From positions 26,553,065 to 26,617,064 of the forward strand of contig NC_084812.1 in assembly GCF_963583255.1 (NCBI RefSeq): DNA of 64,000 bases, read 5' to 3'. The DNA comes from Pyrus communis. Taxonomy: Eukaryota > Streptophyta > Magnoliopsida > Rosales > Rosaceae. A model generated the notes under the pieces. That model did no database searches and was not told the origin of the DNA. It worked only from the letters and a program-made list of their open reading frames with translations. A program made the translations under genes and the position numbers. Each line of letters begins with the position of its first letter. Position 1 is the stretch's first letter. Positions 23,491 to 38,290 of this stretch are shown here, one piece after another.

Positions 23491-26400
23491 CTAGCAGAGA
23501 GGTAGGAATTCTAAAAGAACTGTACTAACTGTTCCAGGTGCTAAAGATATCTAGATGGATTTTAGTAACATGGTATTTGATCTTTAAAGTTTTATTTTAC
23601 GAAGGCATTCACTCCTTTCAAACTCACAACCATGACTTCAAAAATCAGCTCAGACCTCTACAAAATCAGTGCCGTTTGCTGCAAAGAAAGGCAGTCCTGC
23701 TTCACCAGCAATAGCTTTAGCCAGCAGAGTTTTTCCAGTTCCAGGAGGTCCATGAAGGAGTACACCTTTTGGGCAATAGATGCCTTTATCTTGGAACTCT
23801 TCATCGTTCTTTAAAATTCGTACTATCTCCTGCAGTTCCCGCTTTATATATTCCTGGCCAGCAAAATCATCAAAGGTAACACCAGTAGATTCTTCTGCTG
23901 ATATAAATTTTGCCCTGGAGGAAAAACAAGTATAATTAGAGACCAGATAAGGTGCTTGTTAGCAAAATTTGGTACTCCATTTAAATACATGATTGCATGC
24001 TCTCATCTTCTAATTCTGCAGACATAAAATTCTGAAAAGTTGATCTATCTAACAGAACAAATTTTGTCACATTGCTTTCCCGCATAAAAATGCAAACATC
24101 AGTAAGCCAAACAGCCTACTAACTCTTCTCATCAGAACAAAGCAATCCACTAAGTCCAAAGATAGAATCACATAAGCTCCTATGAAGGATAAACAAAACC
24201 ACAAAAACCTAATTACAACAAATATTATAAATCAATAACCAAGTCTGAAAATGATTGGCAATACCCAGAACAATAAGTGACCTACCAGTTTCTAAGTATT
24301 AAGTTACCTGCAAATAATAGCATAAAACTACAAAACCATCTGAAAAACTTTAAGCTTCAATGGGCCAGCACATAGGTCAGCTTGGAGGTTGCTTGATTGC
24401 AAATACTCATCTTGCAAGGTACTCCAAAACCATTGCTTGTCCGTTTCAGAAATAACGTTTTTAACTCTTAATGTATAATATAGTTTGTAAAATTGACAGG
24501 GTACATCAACACAACTCAAACTTACTAAGTTTAAGTCCATAACAGTTTTTAAAAAGTAAGCCTAAAAAGGGTGATCTTGCCAGCTATCCACAAGCAAACT
24601 CAAAGCAAAATGAAGTATCCAACAAGTCACTCTGCACATACCGGCTCTTGCCTAATGATCCAAGCGCACGGCGCTTGAGTGGCTGCCTGGTTTTTTTGCT
24701 AGGACTTCCTAAATCAGATGGTATTAACTTTGCATAAATGGGTCTCGTCAAGTTGTCAATCCAGAGATACAATACAATGGACAATGCAAGCCGCATAGAC
24801 CATATGACTGCAGTTGCCACAGTAGAATACACTTCTGCGGGTACAGTATCCACATTCAGAACCTCAACATTCACTATTTGCTGATGCAACTTCTGCCAAA
24901 CATCATTCCAGCTATCTATTGGCATTCGGTCAACCACATGACGCCGAAAAATAACCTCCTTAGAATTTCCTTTCGCTTCATCCATTTTCTCATCTTTGTA
25001 GTAAGGTAGAATCACTGCAGAAAATTTTCCATTATTCAACAGAAGGATTTAAAGAAATAAAGATGACACACGTAAAGTGTTGTCAATGTCTTGGCATGTG
25101 CAACTATCATGAGAGAGAGACGAAGAACCCAGTGGTAAATATGTTTCAGAGGTTACGCCTGATCTCATAAGAAACAAAATCTTTTATTAAAACGATAAAG
25201 AATATACAACAAAGGGAAGTAGGTGTACCCTGAAATTCAGCTAAATAATGAAGCAACAAAACAGAAGCCATTGAAAGAAAAACAAAAGAACAAAACTAAT
25301 TTACAATTACATACCAATCGGGATAAATAGCATGAAAGGACCATTGCTTAAAATCTAAAGAATCTGAAAGCCCACAAAGATGTGCTCGATAAAACCTGGT
25401 AGTATTACAAATGCCGAATAGCAAATGAACTCAAGCTTTAATGGATGGGACATGCCAGTATATCCAGCAGAATTTTTTAAAGCAACAATTGGATTGACTA
25501 AAAGCATGACAAGAAAATATGTATAAAGCATGGAAAACAAAAAGAAACAAGAACAAGGCCTAACTTGAAAAATAGCACCAAATGGAAAGTACCAATAACC
25601 TGGAAGACAGTTTAAATTAGGAGAACAAATTTCTACCTGATATTGTTTGACCATAGTTTGAGTACTCCATATACTGGACTTTATTTGAGTTAAGGAGTCT
25701 CCAAAAGTCACTAAAATCAATCCTGTGTGAGTTCTCAGGATCCCACTCTGTTCCCCTTAACTTTCCGCGCATAGTCAACAAGGCCCTGCTCCAGTATGAA
25801 GCCATGACAAGCTGTCTCTCTAACTGCAAATTTGCCTTGTTCTCAAGTTCTTCCAAGTCATTTATCCTCTTTTTCTCAGCATCCTTCAGTTTCTATAAAG
25901 TAAGGGGAACTAGTAAGTGAAAGAATCCAAATTACTGACATTGAATTAGTTCTCCTTATAAAGACAATTTAGAGAAAGAAAGGAGGAGAACAATATAATG
26001 CATAAGATAAAAATACAAGGAGGTTTACATAGGATTGCAAGACATAACTAAAACTATTTAAACAAAAACCTCTCTACACTACTACAGAAAGCCAACATCC
26101 TATTCAGCATGGTCACTCAGTTTTTGTATTTCCCAAATAACCCGTGTTGTAGTTGAAGAGTGAGTAAATCACTAGAGTTAACAAAAAAGGGTATTAACTA
26201 ATAACTAAGCCCAAGTCTTCTTATAGAATTTCAAATCTCTTCATACGCCCCAGTTTCACTATTTTTTAAGATTTGTTCATACTTAAATATAAAATGCCAA
26301 TTTATAACAACCTGCAAACAGATAATAAATAGTACAGTAAATGAATAGACCAACAATGGATGAAAACAATATCATAGAAGTGGTAGGGTACACAAACACT

Positions 26401-27638
26401 AGTGATATACATAAAAAATAAAATAAAGTTGGCAGCTGTAGTTAAGAATACCGAACAACTTTGAAACAGAAACAAGGATTCAAATCCAGCATCACACCAA
26501 AATACCAATAAAAAGAAAAGTAGCCCTAGTTTCAATAGAAATCTCAACGCCCTCAAAATATATATGTGTGTGTGTGTGTGTGTGTGTATTCCATTGATAT
26601 GAGCTCATCTATGCACCGAAGCATCCTCCACAAGCTTTCTCAAAACCTAAATTAGTGGTAATATGAGATTAAGAATAACACAACCAAAGCATATAATTTG
26701 TTTTGACTATAAACCTATTGTTTTAAGGGAACCGTGGGAACACCATAAGATTGGCAACTGTGATAGCTAGCCTCCATATCACAATGTGAGAACAACACAT
26801 AAACAGAGTTGGGATTCTACAAAGTCAAATTGATGAAAATGAACAACCATTTATTTAGAGCTTAAAGGGGCTATTACCCATTAATACCAAGTTATCATTA
26901 GCAAGAGGTTTTGCCACCTATAATCCTAAGCCAGAGATTTCCGTGTCACCGATAATCAAACTTACAACCCCATTGTGACAATTACCATTGACGCAATTTT
27001 GGGCCACCTTTCTAGCCTAGTCCTACTCCCTACCTTCATTCAATGCAAGTTCTTCACTCTAACTAAAGCGGCATAAAGTTAAGTTTACCATTAAGATTTA
27101 TCCTTTTCCTTCATTTCCTCGGCCCTCAAACAGTCTAAATACAGATTCAAACACACACATAACCAAAACCAATTGTATAACCACAAGTGAATACCAACAA
27201 ATAACATGAAATCCTGTTTTTCTATGATTAAAACAACAAAAGACAATTACTTTCTTCATTATTCACCTTAATTTCTACTCCCATAATTTGCCAACACCTA
27301 AATGGATTCAAAAAACCATCACCAAAAGACAAATAAGCAAACAAACCCCAGATACAAAAATCGCAACAAAAACAAAAACATACCTCAAAAGCCGCAACGG
27401 CCGAGTTGTTCGTCGTCCCCAAATCGACAACTTCAACTTTCTCGTTGACTATACGAAGCGGCCCGACTCTTCTAACGCCGTCGAATCTTCGGTTAATAAA
27501 GCTAAAGCCATTGGACGGCGTCGTTTGGCCCAGTCTCTGACCTAAAAACAAAGTCTTGGGGGTTGTGAAATCGGGGGTCTTGATTGAAGAACCACGCGAA
27601 CTGCCCAGGACGTTGATTTGAGCCGCGGGGGAAGCCAT
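18330..27638 (-). CDS. FTSHI4: Inactive FtsH-like AAA protein, chloroplast (FTSHI4 type)
   Basis: Sixteen coding exons (descending): 27384-27638, 25637-25892, 24642-25014, 23656-23914, 22807-22938, 21599-21673, 21407-21532, 21210-21319, 21048-21126, 20762-20899, 20562-20673, 19595-19758, 19393-19498, 19178-19254, 18558-18701, 18330-18473; 849 residues. The N-terminus looks like a transit peptide. A hydrophobic segment lies near 233-256, Walker A GPPGTGKT at 350-357, Walker B IIFIDEID near 405-412, and a [19 protein letters not shown] second-region-of-homology. At the protease site the zinc motif HEXXH is replaced by YREAA (about 580-584), so proteolysis is not expected. Arabidopsis FTSHI4 (EMB3144) is the close match in length and sequence. 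FTSHI proteins are reported to join a plastid import-motor or assembly complex and are embryo-essential. The intron after residue 601 uses a GC donor. Confidence 0.93.
20246..20299. repeat. Near-perfect 54-bp palindrome in an FTSHI4 intron
   Basis: The arms CTCCAACCATGCTC and GAGCATGGTTGGAG are exact reverse complements. The inner parts (CTAGTTAGGGA and TCCCTAAACTAG) also pair with one gap. It sits in the intron 19759-20561, inside a longer MITE-like stretch (about 20170-20330). A transcript would fold into a strong hairpin. Confidence 0.75.
20760..20762 (-). promoter_or_regulatory. GC splice donor in FTSHI4 (GC-AG intron)
   Basis: The exon ends ...GCTGAG and the intron starts GCGAGT. The next exon begins ACAGATATAAAA after CTTCAG. 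The reading frame and family conservation (FAE then TDIKSIRSQ) require this joint; no GT fits in frame. A rare but accepted GC-AG intron. Confidence 0.8.
23011..23379. mobile_element. Foldback MITE in an FTSHI4 intron
   Basis: Left end GCTTTTTAGCCAAAATGGTC and complemented right end GCTTTTTAGCTAAAATAGTC. The arms pair for about 150 bp, covering words such as GGCATAACTCCTCACTTTGG. Size 369 bp. Flanks GAAATTA and AGAAAATTA could be remains of a target duplication but are imperfect. No coding capacity. Confidence 0.82.
23451..23488. repeat. Poly(A) tract of about 37 bases
   Basis: An uninterrupted A run in the same FTSHI4 intron, about 70 bp beyond the MITE. It may be a tail of a lost retro-insertion or slippage; nothing upstream resembles a SINE or LINE. 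Confidence 0.9.
26562..26588. repeat. TG microsatellite
   Basis: A run of TG dinucleotides after a short ATAT stretch, inside the first large intron of the FTSHI4-like gene. Confidence 0.9.
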
Positions 27639-29213
27639 CTCTGTGATTTTCAGGCGAAATCAGGGTTTTTCGTACATCACAGCGCACCGTAAGTGCATAA
27701 GACAAAGGCACCGAGAGTGTTTCTGTTAGTGAGAAATGGAAGTCAGGTGGGAGGGGATAAGGGGGAAGACGAGAAGGGGTTTTTGGAATGTTCTATTTCC
27801 CGTTTGAAGATTTGTAAGTATCGTTTGGAATATTTTTAAAAATCGCCAAAAGTATTTTTCGGTGAAAATGTTTTGGAAACATTTTTAATAAAAGCATAAG
27901 TAATTTTTTTTTTTAAATATGTATTTTTAGAAGAACATAAAAATACTTTTGAAATTTAAAAATATTTTCTAAAAGTAATTTAATTATTTTAAAAGTACTT
28001 CGTCTTTCTGTTTGATTTTGAAGGAAATCAATTCTAATCACTTCGGCCACCACCATAATGCGTTTAGCTGTTTAAAAATTAATATTTTAAGACTACTTTA
28101 GCTCATTTTTATTTTATCTCTAACTATGCAGATTTTTTTTTTCTTTATATTTTACTCTTTTTTTTTTTTTTAACCAAAATTAATGTCATGGACCTGCATG
28201 TTACCTGCTCTGGGGCCAAACTTAACCTGTAAAGTTGTAGCAAACCCAAATAAAACAGTTGGCTTCTTAGCTTGGTGTGAATTGTGTGATGATGGCTGAG
28301 GGTCAGTTGTGCTCGGGTATAGAAAATACCCAATAATTAATTTAACTAATACAGCTATAGAAAATACTCAATAATTAATTTGTGATTATGGGATGGTTAC
28401 GGCACATCCGTATCATACTCTGATCCAAAACGTTACATCCCACGGTTTGCTATCCCCTTGTGACATTGCTTGTACAAAAATATAAATTAAAAGAACTAGA
28501 TCCACTAAGTCTAATAGTATTTGGATTTGGATCCAAATTTTGGGATCCTCACATTTTAATCATTCATCGTGCATCGTACAGTCAGAAATAATTTGATTTT
28601 TTTTAAATTTAAAATTAAATATAAATAGTATCTTATTCTTTTTCAACGATTGAATCGATTACTTAATCAGCTTATATTTGAATTATAATTTCTCTGAAGA
28701 CGTTTTCTTGGCAACCAAACACAACTTCTCTCACAAGCAGTCAATTTATCCTTATTAAAAAGACTTGTACCAAGTCCTTTGAGAAAGATCAAAAGGATTG
28801 CCAAGCTTCTTTTGAGAAGTAAAGACTAAAGGTATCAAAATCGAAGGCAAGCAAAAACGAACTACCAAACACCACCATAACAACCATAACAAAACTGAAA
28901 TTATGTTTTTTACATTAACGGATATAATACCAAACAAGCAAACGGCTTTAGAAATTATCCATCAAGGGAATGCTAAAATACATCAAAACCAAAGATAATA
29001 TAAGCTCTCATATCATGCCACTAAGAAACAAGATACGCGTGTGCAAGCTCCAATCCTAGCATCCTCTATCACCATACATCTCTGCAAGCTCCAATCCTGC
29101 AATCAAAACAAGGGCAAGCGTAAATTAACACCATAAGGACACATTTATACTCCAGGACAATGCACAAACCCCATCTTGTAAGATAATTACCCTAACTTAA
29201 AGCCATGAAATGG
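27639..29213. other. Intergenic region between FTSHI4-like promoter and eEF1B-beta 3' end
   Basis: Promoter side of the FTSHI4-like gene near 27640-27800. A foldback MITE relic (family A) lies at about 27818-28001. The remainder is AT-rich without coding signal. The 3'UTR of the eEF1B gene lies at the right edge. Confidence 0.5.
27818..28001. mobile_element. Foldback MITE, family A copy 2 (degenerate)
   Basis: TATCGTTTGGAATATTTTTA...GGTGAAAATGTTTTG resembles the left arm of the element at 4491-4691, and the right half holds AAAATACTTTT and TTTAAAAATA words in the complementary order. Ends uncertain. Confidence 0.45.
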
Positions 29214-30343
29214 TCACTTACATATTTTGTTGAAGGCTACAATGTCACAACTCTGAACATACTCATTAATTGGTTCGACAGTAAGATGTTCCTCAATGAG
29301 AGTGTCAACAGAGACCAGGTCATCAACAATTGTCATCATTATTTGCAACTTCTTAATCCCGTACCCAACAGCTACAAGTTTGGCTGCACCATTAAGAAAA
29401 TAATAATACCGAATTAGCATCAAGACTAAAATTTGCAAAACAATACATTAGCTTCCACACTAATAACACAATAATATGTCCTCTTTAACAACAAATAAAC
29501 CTTGGATGAAGGAAGAACTTACATGCTCCCCAATGCAAGCCTTCCAAGTGGACACTTCTTACAGCCTCCTCAAGCTTTTTCATGTCAGTTTCATCATCCC
29601 ATGGCTTCACATCCAACAGAACCGACGACTTGCCAGACTCTTTCTTCTTTGTTGATGCCTTGATAGAAGCTGCACGTTCTTCCGCAGCCTTCTTCTCCTC
29701 TTCGGTCTCTTCCCCAAAGAGATCAACATCGTCATCATCGTCATCCTCAGCAGCTGAGGCCTGAAAATCATATCATGTTCTAACACATCAGTATAACAAT
29801 CTTATGCAAGTTTTTCAAACTGATAAAGCAACACAGTCCAACTTCGCAAATTTCAATTATCCTTAAATATATGGAAAATTAAAACGAAGACATCCAAATA
29901 CGCACTCGGTAAATAGGGAGGAAAAATAATTGCCTTTGTATCAGCTACAGGCGGTGTAGCAATTGCTTCCCCGGTGACAGGAGCAGATCCCTCAATAGTG
30001 ACACCAGATCCTTCTCCGGTTACACCACTACAACAATGAATATAATCAAATAATTCAAAACAGTGTTCACAAATCAAAGAAATCCATTAGAACTAGTAAC
30101 AAACAAAAAAACAAATCCATCAAAAGTTTTACGAACTTACGAAATCCTAAGAAGAGCAGCAATGTGGTTGTACCACCTAGACACATTCACAAATTCGGAA
30201 GAAGGGGCCTTTGAAAGAGCTGCATACACAGTGATATCATCCTTGGAAGCCTGATATCCAGTGATGTAACTGCGAGCAAGCAAGTAGTCATCGAGTTTCT
30301 TCAGGCCGGAGGCCGAGTTGACGTCAAAGAATGTGACTGCCAT
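29214..30343 (-). CDS. Translation elongation factor 1B-beta (eEF1B nucleotide-exchange subunit)
   Basis: Four coding exons (descending): 30141-30343, 29934-30027, 29523-29760, 29214-29383; 234 residues. The N-terminal part ([20 protein letters not shown]) is the GST-C-like region of plant eEF1B-beta. It is followed by a variable linker rich in Gly, Thr and Pro, an acidic stretch ([20 protein letters not shown]), and the C-terminal exchange domain ([52 protein letters not shown]). It recharges eEF1A with GTP in the cytosol. The ATG at 30343 is preceded by a 5'UTR intron (acceptor at 30367, donor at 30676). The intron after residue 99 begins GC (AAG then GCAATT), a second GC-AG intron in this window. 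The shorter C-terminus, NKICK, lacks the final KF of some homologues. Confidence 0.93.
29932..29934 (-). promoter_or_regulatory. GC splice donor in eEF1B-beta (GC-AG intron)
   Basis: The exon ends ACAAAG and the intron starts GCAATT. The next exon starts GCCTCAGCTGCTGAG after TTTTCAG. This joint keeps frame and gives the expected D-T-K-A-S-A-A-E linker. No suitable GT is nearby in frame. Confidence 0.65.
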
Positions 30344-30677
30344 TGCTAGGTCTCCGGTGATTTTTCCTGCCACCCATACAAAAAAAAAAAAAAAGTCTTT
30401 CAACCCTAGATGATTACCACAGAAAAATATACATTATTTACATAAAATTCAAACATAACTATCAGTGCCAAATATCAATTACTAGAAAATTAAAAATCTT
30501 TCTAGGGTTTTACTGAAAATTCCTAATCAATTTAGTTCTAGGACTGAAAGAAAAACTAGAAAACGATTTCAATTGACTGTGAAAACGAAATTACCACACA
30601 GATTCATGAATTGCATATCCAAAAACACTCTGATTAGATAAAAAGTAAGGATCTTTAGCAATGGATGTGAGATTACC

Positions 30678-33274
<2,597 letters not shown>

Positions 33275-34023
33275 GTCTTTACAGTGCAATTTCAAATGTC
33301 AACTCTAATGAATAACATCAGTCGACGTGTATGTTTACAGCTTACCCTGGACATCAGCGGTACAAATTATTCTTGTGTTAGTTGTGATGCAATATGAATC
33401 TTCAATTGTACAATCCCGAGTCTTTTAGGCAATAGCTCCATATAACTCATCTGTACTCTTGTACTTGATAGTGATAAAGGTTTGGTTGATTATATGCACC
33501 ATTTCTGTTTCCGTTAGAACCCACTCTCTCTACTCTCACCTCTGTGAAAGATGTTAGCAATGTGATAAATAAGATTAGTGTCAATTTTTGCGCTAGTAGG
33601 GAAGGGTTTACGAAATGTGATTCCTCGTGGTAGTCAATCACGCAAATGCTGCCCGAAATTCAAACAAGATTAGTGTCAATTTTTGTTTAAGACAAGTTGG
33701 CTTAGGCATGTGGATGGAGTAACTGTGAGCAATATCCTTTGGCACATGGTTCTTGCTTACGAGAATGATGCACGTTGCAGAATTTACAACATATATTCAG
33801 TGTTTGTGTCACCAAACAAACCCTCAAAGCCAAACGTTATAACAAGTGATTAGGAATGTATTAAAGTTTAATAATACTTGATTATTAAAACAAACTAACA
33901 ATCTGTTACATCGGAAATGAAACTACGAGTACAAATCCTAGATTAAAGTTAAAATCGACGCATAAAATATAAAACCACCAAAAGGAAATATGCTCCTCAG
34001 TTTTAAGCAGTGTGTGAGAGGAG
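33275..34023. other. Intergenic, convergent gene ends
   Basis: 3'UTRs of the UPF0235 gene (plus) and the lipid-transfer-like gene (minus). The word AGATTAGTGTCAATTTTTG occurs twice, near 33571 and 33669, a small direct repeat. Nothing else seen. Confidence 0.55.
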
Positions 34024-34347
34024 CTAGAAGGTACATGGTTCGAAGTTGGCAGCGCACTTCTCCGGGAGCTGCATGGCCATGTTGCGATCAATTCCAGAGA
34101 TCGGAGGGCCATTGACGAGCACACAGAGGCAAGGCTGGCCAAGAGCTTTGAGGGCATTGCAGCAAGTCTCACTCGGCGGAATGGGGCTGAAAGGAACAAC
34201 TGCTACTCTGCAGGGTATTAGCTGAACTAGTGCCGAGAAGAAAGTGCTTGTACAAGTAGTTCCCTGCCCTTGATCCACCAAACCTGTCATCACTAACACA
34301 AACACCAAAATTGGAAGAGCCATAATTTTCCTGCTAGTAAACCTCAT
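34024..34347 (-). CDS. Secreted lipid-transfer/2S-albumin-like (8-Cys motif) protein
   Basis: A single exon of 107 residues. An N-terminal signal peptide (about residues 1-29, hydrophobic core LPILVFVLVMTGLV) precedes the eight-cysteine pattern C...C...CC...CxC...C...C, visible in TTCTSTFF, LIPCRVAVV, ETCCNAL, QPCLCVLVN, EKCAANFEPC. This is the non-specific lipid-transfer/alpha-amylase inhibitor fold, held by four disulphides and acting in the apoplast. The start at 34347 is the first ATG; a second at 34323 (MALP) would also give a signal peptide. A TATAAAT box lies on the minus strand at 34425-34431, about 80 bp upstream. It is probably the counterpart of Arabidopsis At3g52130, judged by its neighbours. 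Confidence 0.9.
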   Translation of the reverse strand: MRFTSRKIMALPILVFVLVMTGLVDQGQGTTCTSTFFSALVQLIPCRVAVVPFSPIPPSETCCNALKALGQPCLCVLVNGPPISGIDRNMAMQLPEKCAANFEPCTF

Positions 34348-34960
34348 CTTAATTGAAAGTTAGAACTAAGATTAACCGTTAATTATGCTTTGGTAGTGTT
34401 AGGGAGAAGGTGTCTCGAATTTGGATTTATAGGGGATGACGGGGGCCTCATGCTATCATGCATGTCCCTCCTACTCAAAGGTCACACCTATGATGCCATT
34501 ATTTTCCAGCTCTGTTGCTCATCGGTACACAAAAACTAGTCAAAAATACAGTGTGCTAGTTGTTGTAGTTGTTCAACTCAAATTTCATGACCCTTTGTAT
34601 TTTCTATAATTTATTTATAATTTTCCAGCTTATCCCTAATCAGTTTCTTCATCCTATCGACTACGAAAATCACTCAGAAAACGTCCTGCACCTTTCAAAC
34701 GCATGGTGCAAATCGAAACAGTTCAAAACAAGTAAGAAACCAAAACTAGATATTCAAGAATGCAAAGAAATGGTAAAACTATAATTGCTGGAGGAGCAAA
34801 AGAATGTCAGTACATGATAAAGAGATAAATAATGACACGACACAATTGGCCGTACCCGACCTTCTTTATTACAATTCAGATCAACCACAAACGCCTTTTC
34901 ACAATGTTGTTCTGATCGTTATAATACGTTATGATTTCAACATGTAACAAGTTGTCAAAC
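34348..34960. other. Promoter of the lipid-transfer-like gene and 3' side of the oxygenase gene
   Basis: It contains the TATA box noted for the lipid-transfer-like gene. The rest is AT-rich without coding signal. The oxygenase 3'UTR lies at the right end. Confidence 0.5.
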
Positions 34961-37672
34961 TTAATCTTTGTTTCCTTTGAGATTGATTACTGCAAGCTCC
35001 TGTTCAACAAACTCTCCTGCATGAATGGGCGGGTATTTGCTCGCAAGCGGGGATTCTGCAAAGTGACCTAAGGGCTTCAACACAGCATCAGATGCTATGT
35101 GCGCAAACAACTACATGGCAAGAAACGTCACAACTAAGCATACAGTGCATTTGGATATTTATTTATATAAAACCAAAGAGAACGAGATGGTATAATGACA
35201 ACAATATGACTGGCTTCACTCACTGTTGAAGATACTCTCCATAGTAAGCGATTTTGCTCCGTTGCTAGTTTGATTGCATCAATCGTCCTGTTTGTTATGA
35301 TAACTTCATGCATTCCAGCTATGCAATCTCCTGCAGTCAGCCATTCTATCTGCATTGAAAAATTGTGTGAATGGAATACAACTAGCATAAAGATTTAAAA
35401 TGCAACACATGCCGAAGGAAACCAACCTAAAACAGCTATATGCATCAAGGAGAACTTAATTTTTAGCACACATAATTGACAAACCTACTTTTTTTTCTTT
35501 GGTACAATTAGCACACCAAATTTAATTTTTAGCACCGTTTTATCTTTCAAACATAAGACCTGCATAACCTTTTTCTTTGTTGCTACTTAAACATCTACAT
35601 ACATGATAATATATCAAAAGTTCATTGATGAAAAAGAAACACCAATTCCCATCTCCCTGCCAATTTGAAGTATGATTAGATAGATATCGAACAAGATATT
35701 GTTCCAGTAGTTAAATTAAAGTTTGAATATGTCTTTCAAAAGTTAGGAAACATGGAATGTGTAAAATGTATTTTCCATTGGCGTAACTGTATTCCAAAAT
35801 TCAAATTGTTTTCTAGTGACAGTCACTGTAGTCCGTTGGCAACTAGCTTTGAAAACTATTCGATTATTACTTTATTACTAAGCACAACAGTTCAAATATT
35901 TTTACCTGCTTCCCAGTCTGAATGAGAAGACATCCTACAGGAACCTTCACCTCAACTTTTTGCCCATTTTTAAGCCAAATATTCAGACCTGGGAATCTAC
36001 TTCTGCCGTGAATAGTTATAAAGTTGAGGTCATAATGATATCCTGCAAACACAGTACCCTCTTGGCCATAACGCCGAAGGTCACTTCCTGTTGGAGCTAG
36101 AAGGTGCGGTCCCTGGGTTCGAAAACAAAGGGCACTTAGCATAAAAGGCATAAACTTATCCAGGAATCGGCGAATGCAATGGAAGAGAGTCTAGTTCATG
36201 ACACGACTCATCCACAAGTTGGTGATTGTCGAAAATGCAGCATGTAGACAAAATGCATGTTATTGCTCTATAAATGACCACAAGGCAATGTATTTAATAT
36301 AGTTATAAAGTGATTGAAGAATATGACCAGTCCAAATTCATCCTTATAAGTAGGAGAAACAAAACAAAACTAAGAAGTGTTTTAAAATAAAACACTAGTG
36401 GCGTTATGGAGCAAAGCAGAAGGTATTCAATAGAATGCAACTTGAATTGGGAACACATATGTGGCAGGGTGGTTAAAGATAAGAAAAGTGATGGATACTC
36501 GATATAGAACCTCGCATGGAATTGAAAGGCATATAGACATGTATATACATATGAATATAGACATGAATGCAAGTTTCGATTGACAGCCATTGGTCACCTG
36601 CTTCATAAGAGAAGTGAATGCATCCTTTGGCAAGCCAAATCCAATGGCAGCCATTTCAGCAACAGCCTGGAAAGAAAGAAAGAAGGTAAACATTTTAATG
36701 ATGAATATTTTGATGATATTGGACGATTTACAAAACAAGCACGCAGCTTGAACGATCTGAAAACACAAATCAGTGGCTCACCTCTATTGCGGAAATCATC
36801 TTGTAACCCCACGAATCCATGGTATCTTTCCATTCAGGAAACTCCTCGGGTACGACGGGCTCTGCATTAAGCTCCTAGAAAACAAGAATAGCATCACTAT
36901 CATCTTCTTCATCTTGATCATGGCAAGTAGAACAATAAGCATTGACTTTTAAACAGTGTTTGTGCAAAGTGAAAATCAGAAAAGCAAAGAAAGAAGAGAC
37001 CTGAAAGCGGGTTTTCGAGGGTCGAGGACCCACTCTCCACATGTATCGCCATTTGCGATCTGCCCCTTTGGGGATGGATGGCTGGGACTCTTTGGGTATT
37101 TCCTTCAATTTCTCCTGCATTTCTTCATCAACAAGGCTTCTGGGGACTTCCACGCCTTCCGGTGTCACACCAACCTGTAATGTGTTATCCCCATCTCACT
37201 TTCCAAGTTTTGAGCAACAACAACCGGATTTGGCAATTTCAATTCACACCACAAATGACCCAATTTTACACAGTTTCTATTAAATACAGGTGATAAAAAA
37301 AATGGATGAAATAAAAATCAAAAGGGTACCCAGATGAGCCCCCAATCAGCAATCACCGAATTGGGTTTCAAAATATAAATTTTCAAATTTTTTCATTTGT
37401 GGGCGACATTTTCTTGGGAAACAAACAGTTCAGAACCCCACCTGGTAATGCAATTGGGGCCTCTCCTGGAGTCGCTTGAACTCCGGCGGACTGTCGAAGT
37501 ACCTCTCCATCATATCAAGGAAGCGATCGTTGTCCTCCGCCGTACATCTGGGATCCTTTACCAACAGAGCTCCCGTTTCTCTCAGACTCCGACTAACCTC
37601 GCCGCACAACTCCTTCACTCCGGCCTCCTCCGATTCCAAGTACGCGCCCAGATCTACCACCGTCAGCTCCAT
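34961..37672 (-). CDS. 2-oxoglutarate/Fe(II)-dependent oxygenase family protein
   Basis: Seven exons (descending): 37442-37672, 37001-37174, 36782-36874, 36598-36666, 35906-36112, 35224-35349, 34961-35110; 349 residues. The C-terminal half forms the double-stranded beta-helix core. The iron ligands are visible as HYD (about 215-217, GYHYDLNFITIHGRSRFPG) and H272 (AGMHEV). The 2-oxoglutarate Arg is in WRVSS (R296). The N-terminal half (VVDLGAYLESEE, SLRETGALLVKDPR, MMERYF) is the DIOX_N-like cap. It belongs to a plant group distinct from the gibberellin, ACC and flavonoid oxygenases, and I do not know its substrate. Spacing between H272 and R296 is wider than in typical plant enzymes. No membrane or signal sequence, so cytosolic. 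Confidence 0.88.
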
Positions 37673-38164
37673 CTTATCGATCCCAAATCCAAAAAATTTG
37701 ATACGAGATTCTTGATTTTTGAGGGCTTATAAATGTTTGGGGATGGCGGGAGATTTTTCTATTTAATTTTGTTTCTGTTTTTATTTTTTCCAATGTTTGC
37801 ATTTTAAGCGTCAAACGTTTGAGTCAGCGGAGAGATGCGTGTCGTGTGTAACACAAATTGTTTTTGTATTTTCGTGTGTAACACTAATTGTTTTTGTTAT
37901 GTTACAGTAATAATGTTCTTTGATTCGCTTTCCCTTCGTTGTTCTGTATTATTCTGACACGTGGACGTGGCAATCTGAAGTGGATCGTACCAACGGTTTG
38001 CCGCGAAACTTGGAACTCCTTGGGTCAACAAGCCCAACCCAATAGAATGATTGGGCTGGTTCGAGGTCAATATAGAAGATAGCCCAACATTTTACGTCCA
38101 ACAATATGTCCCAAGACACTATAGTCTAACGCATTCTGCAATAAACACAAGTTATGCATTTTTA

Positions 38165-38290
38165 TTTTTTTTTCAGGAAACATGGTGATTTTTCAGAATT
38201 TACTTGCATTTGTATTAATAATTGGTTCTAAAAATATTTTCACCAAAAACGCTTTCAGTCATTTTAAAAATATTTTCAAATGGGCTTTAT
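38165..38290. mobile_element. Foldback MITE, family A copy 3 (truncated, inverted)
   Basis: CAGAATTTACTTGCATTT and AATATTTTCACCAAAAACGC followed by CATTTTAAAAATATTTTCAA match the reverse complement of the copy at 4491-4691, in the same order. Only about 125 bp remain. Confidence 0.6.

Noticed and set aside
33906..34199. Second ORF over the lipid-transfer-like gene
   Set aside because: Shifted frame of the same exon without the eight-cysteine pattern.
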